Positions 1 to 9,519 of a DNA stretch of 32,249 nucleotides are shown here, in pieces. Each line of letters begins with the position of its first letter. The stretch's first letter is position 1. Position numbers and translations under genes: made by a program. Source of the stretch: Lachnospiraceae bacterium (lineage in GTDB: Bacteria > Bacillota > Clostridia > Lachnospirales > Lachnospiraceae); contig JAGALK010000120.1 of NCBI GenBank assembly GCA_017625255.1, forward strand, positions 1 to 32,249, written 5' to 3'. The notes under the pieces are model-generated. The model had not been told where the DNA came from, did no database searches, and was given only the letters and a program-made list of their open reading frames with translations.

Positions 1-171
1 AACTGGAACTATGATGGTCAGTGTAACCCATTCCAGGCTCCATACATTGATGAAATCATCAAAAAACTTGAAGCTGGTGAAGAAGTTACAGAGAAAGTTG
101 TTATCTTAGAAGAAAAAGGTTTCGACGCTACAACAATTACTCAGGAAGATGTTGATACATACGGAATCTAA
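1..171 (+). CDS. Sugar ABC transporter substrate-binding protein, C-terminal end (partial)
   Basis: An open frame enters from the left edge and ends at TAA 169-171, giving the last 56 residues (from NWNYDGQCNPFQAP to DVDTYGI). The residues resemble the C-terminus of sugar-binding proteins that pair with the ABC ATPase and two permeases just downstream. The fragment carries no diagnostic motif, so the call rests mainly on gene order: in this transporter type the binding-protein gene usually comes first, followed by the ATPase and permeases. A hairpin separates it from the ATPase gene, which would fit higher expression of the binding protein. Confidence 0.6.
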   Translation, partial: NWNYDGQCNPFQAPYIDEIIKKLEAGEEVTEKVVILEEKGFDATTITQEDVDTYGI

Positions 172-207
172 TATCTGATTTGAGTAGATATAACTTATTG
201 TAAAAAA

Positions 208-249
208 GCGCGGTGTAGCGTAACAGTTTTTAGATACGCTTCTCCGCGC
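208..249 (+). terminator. Intercistronic hairpin / attenuator
   Basis: The arms GCGCGG and CCGCGC (208-213 / 244-249) enclose a second pairing AGCGTA/TACGCT. Only a weak T stretch follows. The position between a binding-protein gene and its ATPase gene suggests partial termination or 3'-end stabilisation of the upstream message. Confidence 0.55.
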
Positions 250-290
250 TTATAGTTTGAAAAATATTATATTTAAGGAGTGAGTTACTG

Positions 291-1805
291 GTGAGAGATA
301 AAGCTGTATTGGAAATGAAAAATATCCACAAAAGCTTCCCAGGAGTACGCGCATTACAGGCAGTAGATTTTACTCTTTGCGAAGGTGAAATTCATGCGTT
401 GATGGGCGAGAACGGTGCCGGAAAATCTACTTTGATTAAAGTTTTGACCGGAGTTTACTCTAAAGATGAGGGAGATATTTTCCTTAAGGGACACGATAAG
501 GCAGTTGCTATCAATTCCCCACAGGATGCACAGAATTTAGGAATTAGTACTGTATATCAGGAAATTACACTTTGTCCAAATCTTTCCGTTGCTGAAAATA
601 TGTACATCGGTCGTACACAGGGAATAGGAACAAATTGGAAAAAAATGAATGAAGATGCAGAGAAGATACTGAAATCATTGGATATTCCTGCAACAGCTAC
701 ACAGGAATTAGGAAGCTGTTCATTAGCTGTTCAGCAGATGATTGCTATCGGTCGTGCAGTTGATATGGATTGTAAAGTTTTGATTTTGGATGAGCCGACA
801 TCTTCTCTTGATGAAGGTGAAGTAGAAAAGTTATTCAAACTTATGCGTGATCTGAAAGCAAAAGGTGTAGGAATTATCTTCGTTACACACTTCTTAGATC
901 AGGTGTATGAGGTTTGTGATAAGATTACAGTATTGCGTGATGGTCAGTTGGTAGGCGAATACGAAATTGAAAACCTTCCACGAGTTCAGTTGGTATCTAA
1001 GATGTTAGGTAAAGAGCTGGATGATATGTCAGATATCAAGAGTGAAGCAACTGAGTATGCAGGTGAAGGTGCAGGACAGAAAGTATTTGAAGCAACAGGT
1101 CTTTGCAGTGATGCAGGAATCAAACCATTTGATTTCTATATTAAAAAAGGTGAAGTTAACGGATTTACAGGTTTGTTAGGTTCCGGACGAAGTGAATGTG
1201 TTCGTGCAGTATTTGGCGTTGACAAAATAACAAGCGGAAAAGTTAAGATGAATGGTAAGGATGTTAAAATTAGCAAACCTATTGATGCTATGAAAAATGG
1301 TATTGCATTCCTTACAGAAGACCGTAAAGGTGAAGGTATTATTGGAGACCTTTCCGTGCGTGATAATATTATCCTCGCTTTACAGGTAATGCAAGGATGG
1401 TTCAAACCAATTTCAAAAGCACAGGCATATGCGTTTGCTGATGAATATATTAAACTTTTATCCATCAAAACAGCATCTGCTGATACACCAATTAAACAGC
1501 TTTCTGGTGGTAACCAGCAGAAGGTTCTTATTGGTCGTTGGTTACTTACACATCCACAGTATCTGATCATGGATGAACCGACTCGTGGTATTGATGTCGG
1601 TACCAAGATTGATATTCAGAAATTAGTGCTTAAGCTTGCTTCAGAAGGTATGAGTGTTACTTTCATTTCCTCTGAAACAGATGAAATGCTGCGTACATGT
1701 TCACGATTAGTAGTAATGCGTGACCGTAAAGTGGTAGGCGAGCTTTCAGGCGAAGATTTGACTCAGAATAAGATTATGAGTACTATTGCCGGAGGTGACA
1801 AATAA
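291..1805 (+). CDS. ytfR: Sugar ABC transporter, tandem ATP-binding protein (YtfR/MglA/RbsA type)
   Basis: This is a 504-residue cytoplasmic ATPase that powers import of a monosaccharide through the two permeases that follow. It has two ABC domains, as usual for the carbohydrate CUT2 family. Domain 1 has Walker A GENGAGKST (39-47), a non-canonical signature around CSLAVQQ, and Walker B LILDEPTSSLD. Domain 2 has a degenerate P-loop (GLLGSGRSE), a full LSGGNQQK signature and Walker B LIMDEPTRGID. The degenerate second site is normal for the family. It starts at GTG 291 with AAGGAG about 10 nt upstream, and its stop lies 2 nt before the next gene. The YtfR name is inferred from the two-permease layout and the YtfQ-like protein nearby; RbsA/MglA-type relatives are alternatives. 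Confidence 0.85.
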   Translation: MRDKAVLEMKNIHKSFPGVRALQAVDFTLCEGEIHALMGENGAGKSTLIKVLTGVYSKDEGDIFLKGHDKAVAINSPQDAQNLGISTVYQEITLCPNLSVAENMYIGRTQGIGTNWKKMNEDAEKILKSLDIPATATQELGSCSLAVQQMIAIGRAVDMDCKVLILDEPTSSLDEGEVEKLFKLMRDLKAKGVGIIFVTHFLDQVYEVCDKITVLRDGQLVGEYEIENLPRVQLVSKMLGKELDDMSDIKSEATEYAGEGAGQKVFEATGLCSDAGIKPFDFYIKKGEVNGFTGLLGSGRSECVRAVFGVDKITSGKVKMNGKDVKISKPIDAMKNGIAFLTEDRKGEGIIGDLSVRDNIILALQVMQGWFKPISKAQAYAFADEYIKLLSIKTASADTPIKQLSGGNQQKVLIGRWLLTHPQYLIMDEPTRGIDVGTKIDIQKLVLKLASEGMSVTFISSETDEMLRTCSRLVVMRDRKVVGELSGEDLTQNKIMSTIAGGDK

Positions 1806-1807
1806 TC

Positions 1808-2875
1808 ATGAAAGCTAAATTTAATGTAAAAGATTTAATGAAAAATCAGATTTTTATTCCTGTTGTAGCTTTGTTGTTATTACTTGTGTTTAACTTGATT
1901 ATGGATCCAAACTTCTTCAAGATTACATTAGGATATAACAGTGCAGGAGATCCTGTATTGTCCGGTTATTTAATTACTATTCTGGATATGGGTTCAGAGC
2001 TTGCAATTCTTGCTATTGGTATGACATTGGTTACTGCAGCTTCAGGCGGACAGGATATTTCCGTTGGTGCTACAGTTGCTATTGCAGGTAGTGTGCTTTT
2101 AAGAATTCTTTGTGGTGGAAATTCCAGACCGGAAGAATATGCAGCACCTCTTATTGTTGCATTTATTGTAGCAATCCTTGCAGCCATGTTATGTGGAGCA
2201 TTTAATGGTATTTTAGTAGCATACTTTAAAATCCAGCCGATGGTTGCGACTTTGATTCTTTATACAGCAGGTCGTTCTATTGCAGCTTGGGTAAACAACA
2301 ATGAGCTTCCAGTTATCAGTGAACCATCCTTTGGTTACTACGGTGGATTCATTCCGGGAATCTGTATTCCTACACCATTCCTGATTGCTGTGGTTTGTAT
2401 TATTGTTATTGCACTTGTGATGAAATTTACAACATTAGGTTTATTTACACAGGCAGTAGGTATTAATGAGAATTCTTCCAGATTCAATGGTTTGAATCCG
2501 GTATTTATCAAATTCTTAAGCTTTGTAATTCTTGGTGTATGTGTTGCTGTTGTAGGTTTAATTAAAGTAAGCCGTATCTCCACTATCAACTACTCTGTTG
2601 TTGCAAAAGATATCGAAATGGATGCAATCTTAGCAGTTGCATTAGGTGGAAATGCATTAAGTGGTGGTAAATTCAACATGGCAGCTTCTATCGTTGGTGC
2701 TTATGTAATTCAGTGTCTTACAACTACACTTTACAAATTCCAGGTACAGGCTGATGCACTTCCAGCATACAAAGCAATCGTTGTTATCGTATTGGTAGTT
2801 TCCAGTGCACCAACTGTAAAAGATTGGTTTGCTAAGACAATGAAAAAAGTGAAAGCTAATAAGGAGGTCGGTTAG
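1808..2875 (+). CDS. ytfT: Sugar ABC transporter permease 1 (YtfT-like)
   Basis: A 355-residue multi-spanning inner-membrane protein of the ribose/galactose-type permease family (BPD_transp_2). Hydrophobic segments run through the whole length, beginning around residue 16 (FIPVVALLLLLVFNLIM). The conserved GGxDISVG-type motif appears as SGGQDISVGA, and ALGGNALSGGKFN matches the family's C-terminal region. It should pair with the next permease as a heterodimer under the upstream ATPase. The gene begins 2 nt after the ATPase stop and ends 1 nt before the next ATG, so the three genes are translationally linked. The substrate is inferred to be a hexose or furanose sugar and cannot be read from the sequence. 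Confidence 0.85.
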   Translation: MKAKFNVKDLMKNQIFIPVVALLLLLVFNLIMDPNFFKITLGYNSAGDPVLSGYLITILDMGSELAILAIGMTLVTAASGGQDISVGATVAIAGSVLLRILCGGNSRPEEYAAPLIVAFIVAILAAMLCGAFNGILVAYFKIQPMVATLILYTAGRSIAAWVNNNELPVISEPSFGYYGGFIPGICIPTPFLIAVVCIIVIALVMKFTTLGLFTQAVGINENSSRFNGLNPVFIKFLSFVILGVCVAVVGLIKVSRISTINYSVVAKDIEMDAILAVALGGNALSGGKFNMAASIVGAYVIQCLTTTLYKFQVQADALPAYKAIVVIVLVVSSAPTVKDWFAKTMKKVKANKEVG

Positions 2876-2876
2876 A

Positions 2877-3911
2877 ATGAAAAATAAAATGAAAAATCTC
2901 ACCAACGCTAACCTCTTGCTCTTAATTACAATCGTAGTATTCTTCGTTATGTACATAGGTGCGATGGTATTTTTGGGAGAAGGATTTTTGAAACCACAGA
3001 CCTTCTTTAACATTTTAAATGCAAATGCAGCTTTGATTATTGTAGCATGTGGTATGAGTTTGGTAATGATTACCGGTGGTATTGATATTTCTGTCGGTGG
3101 TGTGGTTGCATTAGTAAGTATGTGTTGTGCAGTATACCTTGATGGTGTAGAAGGCGGATTGTTTGGCTCCTTACAGGGAGGCGTAGGCGGCGCTATCGTA
3201 ATTGCACTTGTTATTGGTCTTGCATATGGTCTTGTACAGGGCTTATTAGTAGCTTACTTAGAGATTCAGCCATTTATTGTCAGCTTGGCAGGTATGTTCT
3301 TTGCTCGTGGTATGACAACAATTGTAAATACAGAGCCATTTAATGTTAAGAATGAAGCATTCCAGGCAGCAAAAAGTACTCGTGTAATTATTCCGGCAAT
3401 GGGTTCTGTGAATAGAAAAGGTATTTATGTTGATGCTTATGTAGAAATTGGTGTTATTGTAGCATTATTAGTAGTAGTAGTAATGTTCTGTATGCTTAGA
3501 TGGAGCAAGCTTGGTCGTGCATTCTATGCGGTAGGTGGTAATGCACAGAGTGCATTAATGCTCGGTATCAATGTAAAGAAAACAAGATTCCTTTCTCACA
3601 TTCTTTGTAGTTTATTAGCAGGTATCGGTGGATTCGTATACTTCTTACATGTAGGTTCAGGTTCTGCGTCTCATGCGAGTGGTATGGAAATGAATGCGAT
3701 TGCATCGGCGATTATCGGTGGAACAATGCTTACAGGTGGTGTTGGTAATATTATCGGTACATTCTTCGGTGTATTGTCACTTACATTGATTCAGAATATC
3801 GTTTCTTCTATCGGTCTTGATCAGGCTTGGTGGACAGGAATCACAGTTGCAGCAATGCTTTGTCTGTTCTTAGTAATTCAGAGTATTGTAGTAGCTCGTA
3901 AAAAGGGGTAG
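2877..3911 (+). CDS. yjfF: Sugar ABC transporter permease 2 (YjfF-like)
   Basis: A 344-residue membrane permease paralogous to the preceding one. It has about eight or more hydrophobic segments and the motif TGGIDISVGG around residues 65-75, plus a C-terminal IIGGTMLTGGVG motif typical of ribose/galactofuranose-type permeases. Two different permeases in a row fit the YtfT-YjfF arrangement better than the single permease of Mgl or Rbs systems. The start ATG 2877 has a strong GGAGG in the preceding gene's end. Its stop codon lies within the stem of a rho-independent terminator (3900-3927). Confidence 0.83.
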   Translation: MKNKMKNLTNANLLLLITIVVFFVMYIGAMVFLGEGFLKPQTFFNILNANAALIIVACGMSLVMITGGIDISVGGVVALVSMCCAVYLDGVEGGLFGSLQGGVGGAIVIALVIGLAYGLVQGLLVAYLEIQPFIVSLAGMFFARGMTTIVNTEPFNVKNEAFQAAKSTRVIIPAMGSVNRKGIYVDAYVEIGVIVALLVVVVMFCMLRWSKLGRAFYAVGGNAQSALMLGINVKKTRFLSHILCSLLAGIGGFVYFLHVGSGSASHASGMEMNAIASAIIGGTMLTGGVGNIIGTFFGVLSLTLIQNIVSSIGLDQAWWTGITVAAMLCLFLVIQSIVVARKKG

Positions 3912-3927
3912 GTTTCTACCTCTTTTT
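3900..3927 (+). terminator. Rho-independent terminator overlapping the permease stop codon
   Basis: AAAAAGGGGTAG (3900-3911) pairs with CTACCTCTTTTT (3916-3927) around a GTTT loop, with one G-U pair and a built-in T stretch. The TAG stop of the permease gene is part of the stem. The chemoreceptor gene 50 nt downstream is therefore probably reached only by readthrough or from its own promoter. Confidence 0.7.
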
Positions 3928-3978
3928 ACTACATTTTTCTATTAACAGAGGGGTGTCATTGTCAAAAAGGAGAGATTG

Positions 3979-5685
3979 ATGGTGAAGAGCGTAAAAAAAG
4001 AAAAAGTAAAAGTAAAAGATAAGAAAATTAAAGAAAAGAAAGCCCAAAAAGGGGGATTCAGACTTAGTCTGTTTGCAATGCTGATCATGCTCTCGGTAGT
4101 TCCTCTGGTATTATCTGTAGGAATAGTTAGTATTACATCCTTGAACATTACGCAGAATAACTTGGAACAGGCAACAGAAGATTCTCTTTATGTGGTTTCA
4201 AACAGCTTGGCAAATTACTGTCGTCAGAATGAAATTACTGCCATAAATGCAGGAGATTACTATGAATATCTGGATAGCTTAAAGGAACAGGGAATAGAGA
4301 TGGCAATTCTCATGGAAGGTGCATTAGGTGCTACTTCTATCAAAAATGAGAATGATTATCGAGTTAGAGATATTGCCTATGAAGTTTCGGAAACAGGTTA
4401 TTATGATAAAAATGTAGTTATTGATGAACAGACCTATTATGCATATTATCTTCCTATTGTTTACGATGGTGAAATTGTAGGTATGGCTTTTGCAGGACAG
4501 CTTCAAAATGATGTACAACAAACCATAAGAGAAACAGCATTTACCTTTATTGCAATAGCTGTTGTGTTAATTATACTTTTTACAATAGTTACACTTGTAT
4601 GTACCAGAATGCTTTTGAAGTCATTCGTTGTGGTGGGTAAGAATGTAAATGCATTGTCAAAAGGTATTTTGACTAAACAGGAAGCATCTGCTAGTTTTGT
4701 TAAGGAAATGAATGCGTTATTATCTGAAACAGGTATTATGCAGGAGAATTTATCTGAAACTATAGGAAAAGTTAAAGATGTTTCACAGGGCTTAGCAGGA
4801 AATATTTCAAAAGTTACTGATTTAAGTGAAAGCAGTAATGAAAGAGCACAGCAAATTACATCTTCTATGGAAGAATTGTCAACAGCCACAATGGCAATGG
4901 CAGAAAATGTTCAGGATATCAATATGCAGATGTTAGAAATCGGAAACTGTGTAAATGATATTTCAGGAAATGTAGATCAGTTATATGATAGTTCTGAGAA
5001 GATTGTGAAATCGAATGATGAAGCAAAAGATAATATGGAAACTATCATGAACAATAGTCAGGAATCTGTAACTGCTGTAAATGATATTGCTGTACAGATT
5101 AAGCAGACCAATGATTCTATTGCAGAAATTGATCAGGCTGTAGAATTGATTCTTTCTATTTCTGAACAGACAAATCTTTTAAGCTTAAATGCTTCTATTG
5201 AAGCTGCAAGAGCTGGTGAAGCAGGAAGAGGATTTGCAGTTGTAGCAGAAGAGATCAGACATTTGTCAGAGCAGAGCGCGGAAGGTGCTGAAATGATTAA
5301 AAATCTTGCGATGACAATTACTGATAAATCACAGAAATCCGTGAAGCTTGCGGATAGAGTTCGTTCATTAATTTTACTTGAACAGGAGAACCTGACCAAG
5401 ACACAGAAGAAATATGAAGAACTCAGTGATAATATTAATAAATCTGTAGTTGAAATTCGTTCTATTGCAGAAAAGACAGATAACTTAACAGATTATAAAG
5501 AAAAAGTAATTGAAAATGTACAGGGATTAAGTGCGATTAGTGAAGAGAACGCAGCAAGTAATCAGGAAGTAAATGCAAATGTTTTCGAAATTATATCCGA
5601 GGTACAGTTGGTAAATGATAATTGTGGAAAGATGAATAGTATGGCACAGGAATTAGAGAAATCTGTTTCCTATTTTCATAATTAG
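3979..5685 (+). CDS. Methyl-accepting chemotaxis protein, short sensor domain
   Basis: A 568-residue transmembrane chemoreceptor. It has a lysine-rich cytosolic N-tail, a first membrane segment at about 30-55, an extracytoplasmic sensor of about 130 residues (size and [16 protein letters not shown] end suggest a single-Cache fold), a second membrane segment at about 187-212, and a HAMP-like linker. A long coiled-coil signalling domain follows; its hairpin tip ([23 protein letters not shown], in two parts [11 protein letters not shown] and [12 protein letters not shown]) lies near residues 395-420. The tip contacts CheA/CheW. ATG 3979 is preferred over the in-frame TTG 3976 because AAGGAG ends 6 nt before it. 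Its place between a sugar transporter and a YtfQ-like binding protein suggests it senses the sugar, directly or through that protein. Confidence 0.88.
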   Translation: MVKSVKKEKVKVKDKKIKEKKAQKGGFRLSLFAMLIMLSVVPLVLSVGIVSITSLNITQNNLEQATEDSLYVVSNSLANYCRQNEITAINAGDYYEYLDSLKEQGIEMAILMEGALGATSIKNENDYRVRDIAYEVSETGYYDKNVVIDEQTYYAYYLPIVYDGEIVGMAFAGQLQNDVQQTIRETAFTFIAIAVVLIILFTIVTLVCTRMLLKSFVVVGKNVNALSKGILTKQEASASFVKEMNALLSETGIMQENLSETIGKVKDVSQGLAGNISKVTDLSESSNERAQQITSSMEELSTATMAMAENVQDINMQMLEIGNCVNDISGNVDQLYDSSEKIVKSNDEAKDNMETIMNNSQESVTAVNDIAVQIKQTNDSIAEIDQAVELILSISEQTNLLSLNASIEAARAGEAGRGFAVVAEEIRHLSEQSAEGAEMIKNLAMTITDKSQKSVKLADRVRSLILLEQENLTKTQKKYEELSDNINKSVVEIRSIAEKTDNLTDYKEKVIENVQGLSAISEENAASNQEVNANVFEIISEVQLVNDNCGKMNSMAQELEKSVSYFHN

Positions 5686-5740
5686 TATATCCGTAGATTA
5701 TGCACTATTATAGAAACTATGAAATTCGAGGAGGCAAAAG

Positions 5741-6802
5741 ATGAAAAAACAGTCTTTAGCCATGATAGTTATTGCATTGCTCTGTATATTAGTACTTTCC
5801 TTTGGAAACAGTTTTAAATCTGAAAGCGAGCCTGTGCATACAGAGATAGCAACAACCAACGAATATATTGTAGTGGGATTTTCACAACTTGGTGCAGAGT
5901 CCGATTGGAGAAGTGCGAATACGGAATCCATGAAATCTACATTTACTGTGGAGAATGGCTATAAATTAATTCTGGAAGATGGGCAGCAAAAACAGGCAAA
6001 TCAAATTACTGCTATCCGTACTTTTATTCAGCAGGAAGTGGATTATATTGTTTTGGCACCGGTTACTGAAACTGGTTGGGATACTGTTTTACAAGAGGCG
6101 AAAGATGCAGGAATACCTGTTATTATTGTAGATCGTATGGTCGATGTTTCGGATGAAGATTTGTTTACCTGTTGGGTTGGTTCGGATTTTGAGCTGGAAG
6201 GTAAAAAAGCTGCCGAATGGTTAAATCGCTATGCGAAAGCAAAAGGTATTGCATCAGAAGAACTGCATATTGTAAATATACAGGGAACAATTGGTTCTTC
6301 TGCACAGATTGGTCGTACAAAAGGGCTTGCAGAAACGGCAAGAACTTATGGATGGGATTTAATGGCAGAAGTGGCTGGTGATTTTACTCAGGCAAAGGGC
6401 AAAGAGGTTATGGAATCTCTTCTCAGACGATATGATAATATTAATGTCGTTTATTGTGAAAATGATAATGCGGCCTGTGGTGCTATAGAAGCAATCGAAG
6501 CTGCTGGCAAAAGAGTAGGCTCTGATATTGATAAAGGTGAAATAATGGTTATTTCATTCGATGGTGTAAAGAAAGAAGCGATGAATTATGTATTAGAAGA
6601 TAAAATTTCTTTTATTGCAGAGTGCAATCCTCTTCATGGACCTCGAGTAAAGGCGATTATTGAGTTGCTGAAAGATGGTCAGATACCAGAGAAGTTTTCT
6701 TATGTTGATGAGCAGATTTTTAGTGCCAATAAAACAGTAAAAGAAATTATAGTTGACGGAATGGCATATACAGTGACACTTCCGGAGATTGTAGAAGAAT
6801 AA
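5741..6802 (+). CDS. ytfQ: YtfQ-like sugar-binding protein, possibly membrane-anchored
   Basis: 353 residues with a periplasmic-binding-protein type I fold (Peripla_BP_4). The mature part strongly recalls E. coli YtfQ, which binds galactofuranose: VGFSQLGAESDWR, then DGQQKQANQI, IAPV-like LAPVTETGW, VDRMVDV, QGTIGSSA and KGKEVMES. The N-terminus has one hydrophobic segment (about 5-21) followed by a serine- and glutamate-rich linker. The only cysteine there sits inside the hydrophobic core and is not in a proper lipobox, so the protein is probably either an uncleaved membrane anchor or secreted. ATG 5741 has GAGGAGG upstream. Being flanked by two chemoreceptors, it may act as a ligand-presenting receptor partner and not only as a transporter subunit; this is inference. 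Confidence 0.8.
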   Translation: MKKQSLAMIVIALLCILVLSFGNSFKSESEPVHTEIATTNEYIVVGFSQLGAESDWRSANTESMKSTFTVENGYKLILEDGQQKQANQITAIRTFIQQEVDYIVLAPVTETGWDTVLQEAKDAGIPVIIVDRMVDVSDEDLFTCWVGSDFELEGKKAAEWLNRYAKAKGIASEELHIVNIQGTIGSSAQIGRTKGLAETARTYGWDLMAEVAGDFTQAKGKEVMESLLRRYDNINVVYCENDNAACGAIEAIEAAGKRVGSDIDKGEIMVISFDGVKKEAMNYVLEDKISFIAECNPLHGPRVKAIIELLKDGQIPEKFSYVDEQIFSANKTVKEIIVDGMAYTVTLPEIVEE

Positions 6803-6821
6803 AAATGATATTTTATATCAG

Positions 6822-6860
6822 AGGAGCTTGATTTTTTGAAGATTAGGCTCCTTTTTATTT
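6822..6860 (+). terminator. Probable terminator after the YtfQ-like gene
   Basis: AGGAGC (6822-6827) can pair with GCTCCT (about 6847-6852), followed by TTTTTATTTT. The loop is long (about 19 nt), so the structure is weaker than the other terminators here. Confidence 0.5.
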
Positions 6861-6934
6861 TGAAAATAGTAGAAAATCCAAAAAAATAGTATTAAAATAG
6901 TAATAGTATAAGAAAAATAAGGGGGACTTTTACT

Positions 6935-9022
6935 ATGAGGAGTATACGAACGAAAATTATTCTTGGGATTTTGTTATGTTCTATTTTAACGGCAGTAATA
7001 ACAGGGGTTATGACGCTTTGGAATTCCACGCAGATAGCAGGGACAAATGCCAAGGAGCAGATGGCGGCAGAAACGCAAATGAATGCTGGGGAGATAAATA
7101 GTATGATTTCCGGTATTGAACAGTCGGTAGATACCTTGAGTGATCGTATTATGCAGGATTTTGATTTCGAGAAATTTTTGGCAGATAAGAATTATGCTGA
7201 TGAATACACGAAATTGCTGGAAGAAGAAGTAGATAGCTTTGCATCTCATACATCGGGAGCGATTACGGCATATGTTCGTTATAATCCGGAATATTCGAAT
7301 CCGACATCTGGAATTTTTGCTACCAGAAATACATTGGAAGAACCTTTTACTCTTGTAACACCAACGGATTTTTCTATGTATGAGGAAGACGATGCAGAAC
7401 ATGTAGGCTGGTACTATATTCCGGTAAAAAACGGTGCACCAATATGGATGGATCCGTATTTAAATCAAAATATCAATGTTTATATGATTTCATATGTAGT
7501 ACCTCTTTTTAGCGAGGATGGAACTTCTATTGGAATTGTCGGTATGGATATTGATTTTTCACAGCTTACCGGTATTGTGGATGCAGCAAAGGTATTTGAA
7601 ACCGGATATGCTTTTTTGGCAAAAGAAGATGGTACAATCATACAGCATCCTGAATTGGAAATGGGAGCAAATTTATATGAAGCAGATGCATCTTTACAGA
7701 ATTTTTCGGGAATATTTTCTGATGAAACAAAACAGGGACAAGCAGAAATTTATTCGTATCAAGGTGTAAAGAAGCGTATGGTATATTACAATCTTGATAA
7801 TGGCATGAGATTTGTTATGGCAGCGCCAAATATAGAGATTTTTTCACAGGCAAATCAGATTGTAATATTTATTCTTATAGGAATTGCTATAGCTATTGTC
7901 GTATCCAGTATAATAGGTATCATAGTTGGCAGCAGCTTATCCAAACCGATTAAGCAGTTGACAGGTGTCATTAGTCAGACCTCCAAATTGGATTTTACGC
8001 CGACAACAGATGGAAGCCGATTGCGCAAGCAGAAGGATGAAATTGGAAAAATGGCTGTGGAAATTCATAGTATGCGAATCATTCTTCGTGAGATAATTGC
8101 AAATATTCACAATGCTGAATCTACAATTTCGGAGGATGTGGAAAATCTTGATTTGATTATGAAAGATAATAATCAGCGGTCGGAGGATAATTCTGCTGCA
8201 ACACAGGAAATTGCAGCCGGAATGGAAGAAGCATCTTCAAATACAGCAGAAATTGTAGAAAGTATTGAAGTTGTGAAACAGAATGCAGAGAATATTTTCA
8301 AACTTGCACAGGATGGGGAAAAGAATTCAGAAGAGGTACTGGTTCGTGCAGGTGAAATGGAGAAGGTCAGCCGTCAGTCTAGTGATAAGACAAATGATAT
8401 TTATGCCGTTATGAAGAAAAAGACGGATATTGCCATTCAAAAATCTAAGGCTGTACAGCGAATTAATGAATTGACAGACGATATTAAAAATATTTCTTCC
8501 CAGACAAATCTTTTAGCATTAAATGCCAGTATTGAGGCTGCCCGTGCAGGAGAGGCAGGAAGAGGATTTGCTGTTGTAGCAACAGAAATTGGTACTTTGG
8601 CAACGCAGACATTTCAGACAGTTGATAATATCAATGTTATTGTAGAAGAGGTAAATGAGGCCGTAGCCAACATGACAGAGTGTATAACGGCAATGATGAA
8701 ATTCTTAGAAGATACCGTTCTTGGAGATTATGACAAGTTCAGAGAATCAGGCGGACAGTATCATGCAGATGCCGATTCCTTTATTGACATTATGCGCAGT
8801 ATCAAATTTGCGATAGAGCAGCTAGATCAATATATGGAAAAAATTGTAACAGCAGTAGACGATATTAATCTGACAGTTACCCAATCAGCCGAGGGAATAA
8901 ATGTTATTGCAGAAAAATCATCGGAAACAGCTAATACCTCTATGGAAGGCTATGAAAGATTGAGAGAGAGCCGTGAATCAGTGAATGCACTTCGTGAAAT
9001 TGTAAATAAATTCGTACTATAG
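6935..9022 (+). CDS. Methyl-accepting chemotaxis protein with dCache sensor domain
   Basis: A 695-residue chemoreceptor. A first membrane segment (about 6-28) leads into an extracellular domain of about 275 residues with the double-Cache pattern ([17 protein letters not shown], then [20 protein letters not shown], then [17 protein letters not shown]). A second membrane segment lies at about 308-335, followed by HAMP ([14 protein letters not shown]) and the signalling coiled coil. The hairpin tip [20 protein letters not shown] is near residue 520. GGGGG at 6921-6925 serves as the ribosome binding site for ATG 6935. Some residues of the amino-acid-binding dCache motif are present (WY, DPY, D of GMDID), but the Arg of the usual RxWY is replaced by Val, so the ligand may differ. 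No C-terminal pentapeptide tether is seen. Confidence 0.9.
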   Translation: MRSIRTKIILGILLCSILTAVITGVMTLWNSTQIAGTNAKEQMAAETQMNAGEINSMISGIEQSVDTLSDRIMQDFDFEKFLADKNYADEYTKLLEEEVDSFASHTSGAITAYVRYNPEYSNPTSGIFATRNTLEEPFTLVTPTDFSMYEEDDAEHVGWYYIPVKNGAPIWMDPYLNQNINVYMISYVVPLFSEDGTSIGIVGMDIDFSQLTGIVDAAKVFETGYAFLAKEDGTIIQHPELEMGANLYEADASLQNFSGIFSDETKQGQAEIYSYQGVKKRMVYYNLDNGMRFVMAAPNIEIFSQANQIVIFILIGIAIAIVVSSIIGIIVGSSLSKPIKQLTGVISQTSKLDFTPTTDGSRLRKQKDEIGKMAVEIHSMRIILREIIANIHNAESTISEDVENLDLIMKDNNQRSEDNSAATQEIAAGMEEASSNTAEIVESIEVVKQNAENIFKLAQDGEKNSEEVLVRAGEMEKVSRQSSDKTNDIYAVMKKKTDIAIQKSKAVQRINELTDDIKNISSQTNLLALNASIEAARAGEAGRGFAVVATEIGTLATQTFQTVDNINVIVEEVNEAVANMTECITAMMKFLEDTVLGDYDKFRESGGQYHADADSFIDIMRSIKFAIEQLDQYMEKIVTAVDDINLTVTQSAEGINVIAEKSSETANTSMEGYERLRESRESVNALREIVNKFVL

Positions 9023-9025
9023 CAG

Positions 9026-9060
9026 AAAAAGGAAATCGTTATTAAGCGATTTCCTTTTTA
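9026..9060 (+). terminator. Rho-independent terminator of the dCache chemoreceptor gene
   Basis: AAAAAGGAAATCG (9026-9038) pairs with CGATTTCCTTTTT (from 9047) around a short loop. The T stretch follows at once and the A stretch precedes it, so it could act in both directions. Confidence 0.85.
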
Positions 9061-9063
9061 TTT

Positions 9064-9206
9064 GGGTAAAGAGGACCTTACCTCTAGGCTGAACGCAAAA
9101 AAAAGAAACCGACATAAATCGATTTCTTTTTATGGGCTAAAGAGGACCTTACCTCTAGGCTGAACGCAAAAAAAGAAACCGACATAAATCGATTTCCTTT
9201 TTAATA
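9064..9206. repeat. Tandem repeat (about 70 bp, two copies) of tRNA-3'-end-like sequence plus terminator hairpin
   Basis: Copy 1 begins GGGTAAAGAGGACCTTACC at 9064 and copy 2 begins GGGCTAAAGAGGACCTTACC at 9134. Each continues with CTCTAGGCTGAACGC, an A-run, and a hairpin AAAGAAACCGAC/TCGATTTCTTT with T-run. The unit is followed by tRNA-Ile, whose 3' end on this strand starts GGGCTTAAGTGGAC at 9208, so the tRNA end occupies the same register as a third copy. Read on the minus strand, each copy ends AGAGG-loop-CCTCT-TTAGCCC, like a T-arm and acceptor strand. I infer eroded duplications of a tRNA 3' end with its terminator. Confidence 0.75.
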
Positions 9207-9280
<74 letters not shown>

Positions 9281-9291
9281 GTTTCCCAAGA

Positions 9292-9371
9292 TGCGGGTGA
9301 CAGGACTTGAACCTGCACGGTCTCCCACCAGAACCTAAATCTGGCGCGTCTGCCAATTCCGCCACACCCGC
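9292..9371 (-). tRNA. tRNA-Leu (anticodon UAG)
   Basis: The reverse complement gives acceptor GCGGGTG/CACCCGC, a leucine-type D-arm (GGCGGAATTGGCAGAC), anticodon stem CCAGA/TCTGG with loop TTTAGGT (anticodon TAG), a class II variable arm, and T-loop TTCAAGT. The length is 80 nt including discriminator A. CCA is not encoded. Confidence 0.95.
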
Positions 9372-9384
9372 ATGCGACTTTTAT

Positions 9385-9413
9385 ATAATATACATTTTTT
9401 GTCAGATTGTCAA
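9385..9413 (-). promoter_or_regulatory. Sigma-A promoter of the tRNA-Leu/tRNA-Ile unit
   Basis: On the minus strand, -35 TTGACA (9413-9408), a 17-nt spacer and -10 TATTAT (9390-9385) lie about 14 nt before the tRNA-Leu 5' end. Upstream of -35 is an A/T-tract region that could be an UP element. Confidence 0.85.
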
Positions 9414-9519
9414 GCGAAAAATAAAAAAAATTTGTTATATATACAAGTAAAAAAATATATGATAATATACATGTCGTATTTAGAATTTATATGAACTAGA
9501 ATGGCAGCGGTGAAATTTT

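Noticed and set aside
6986..7402. Minus-strand frame of 138 residues inside the second chemoreceptor gene
   Set aside because: Cys/Arg/Ile-rich product without a start signal, fully within a clear plus-strand gene.
9064..9206. Possible CRISPR array
   Set aside because: Only two copies of about 70 bp without spacers, and the unit contains a terminator hairpin and tRNA-like end; no cas genes nearby.
9432..9466. Promoter for folC (TTGTTA with GATAAT)
   Set aside because: The spacer is 20-23 nt, too long for a confident call; the region is so AT-rich that such matches are expected by chance.
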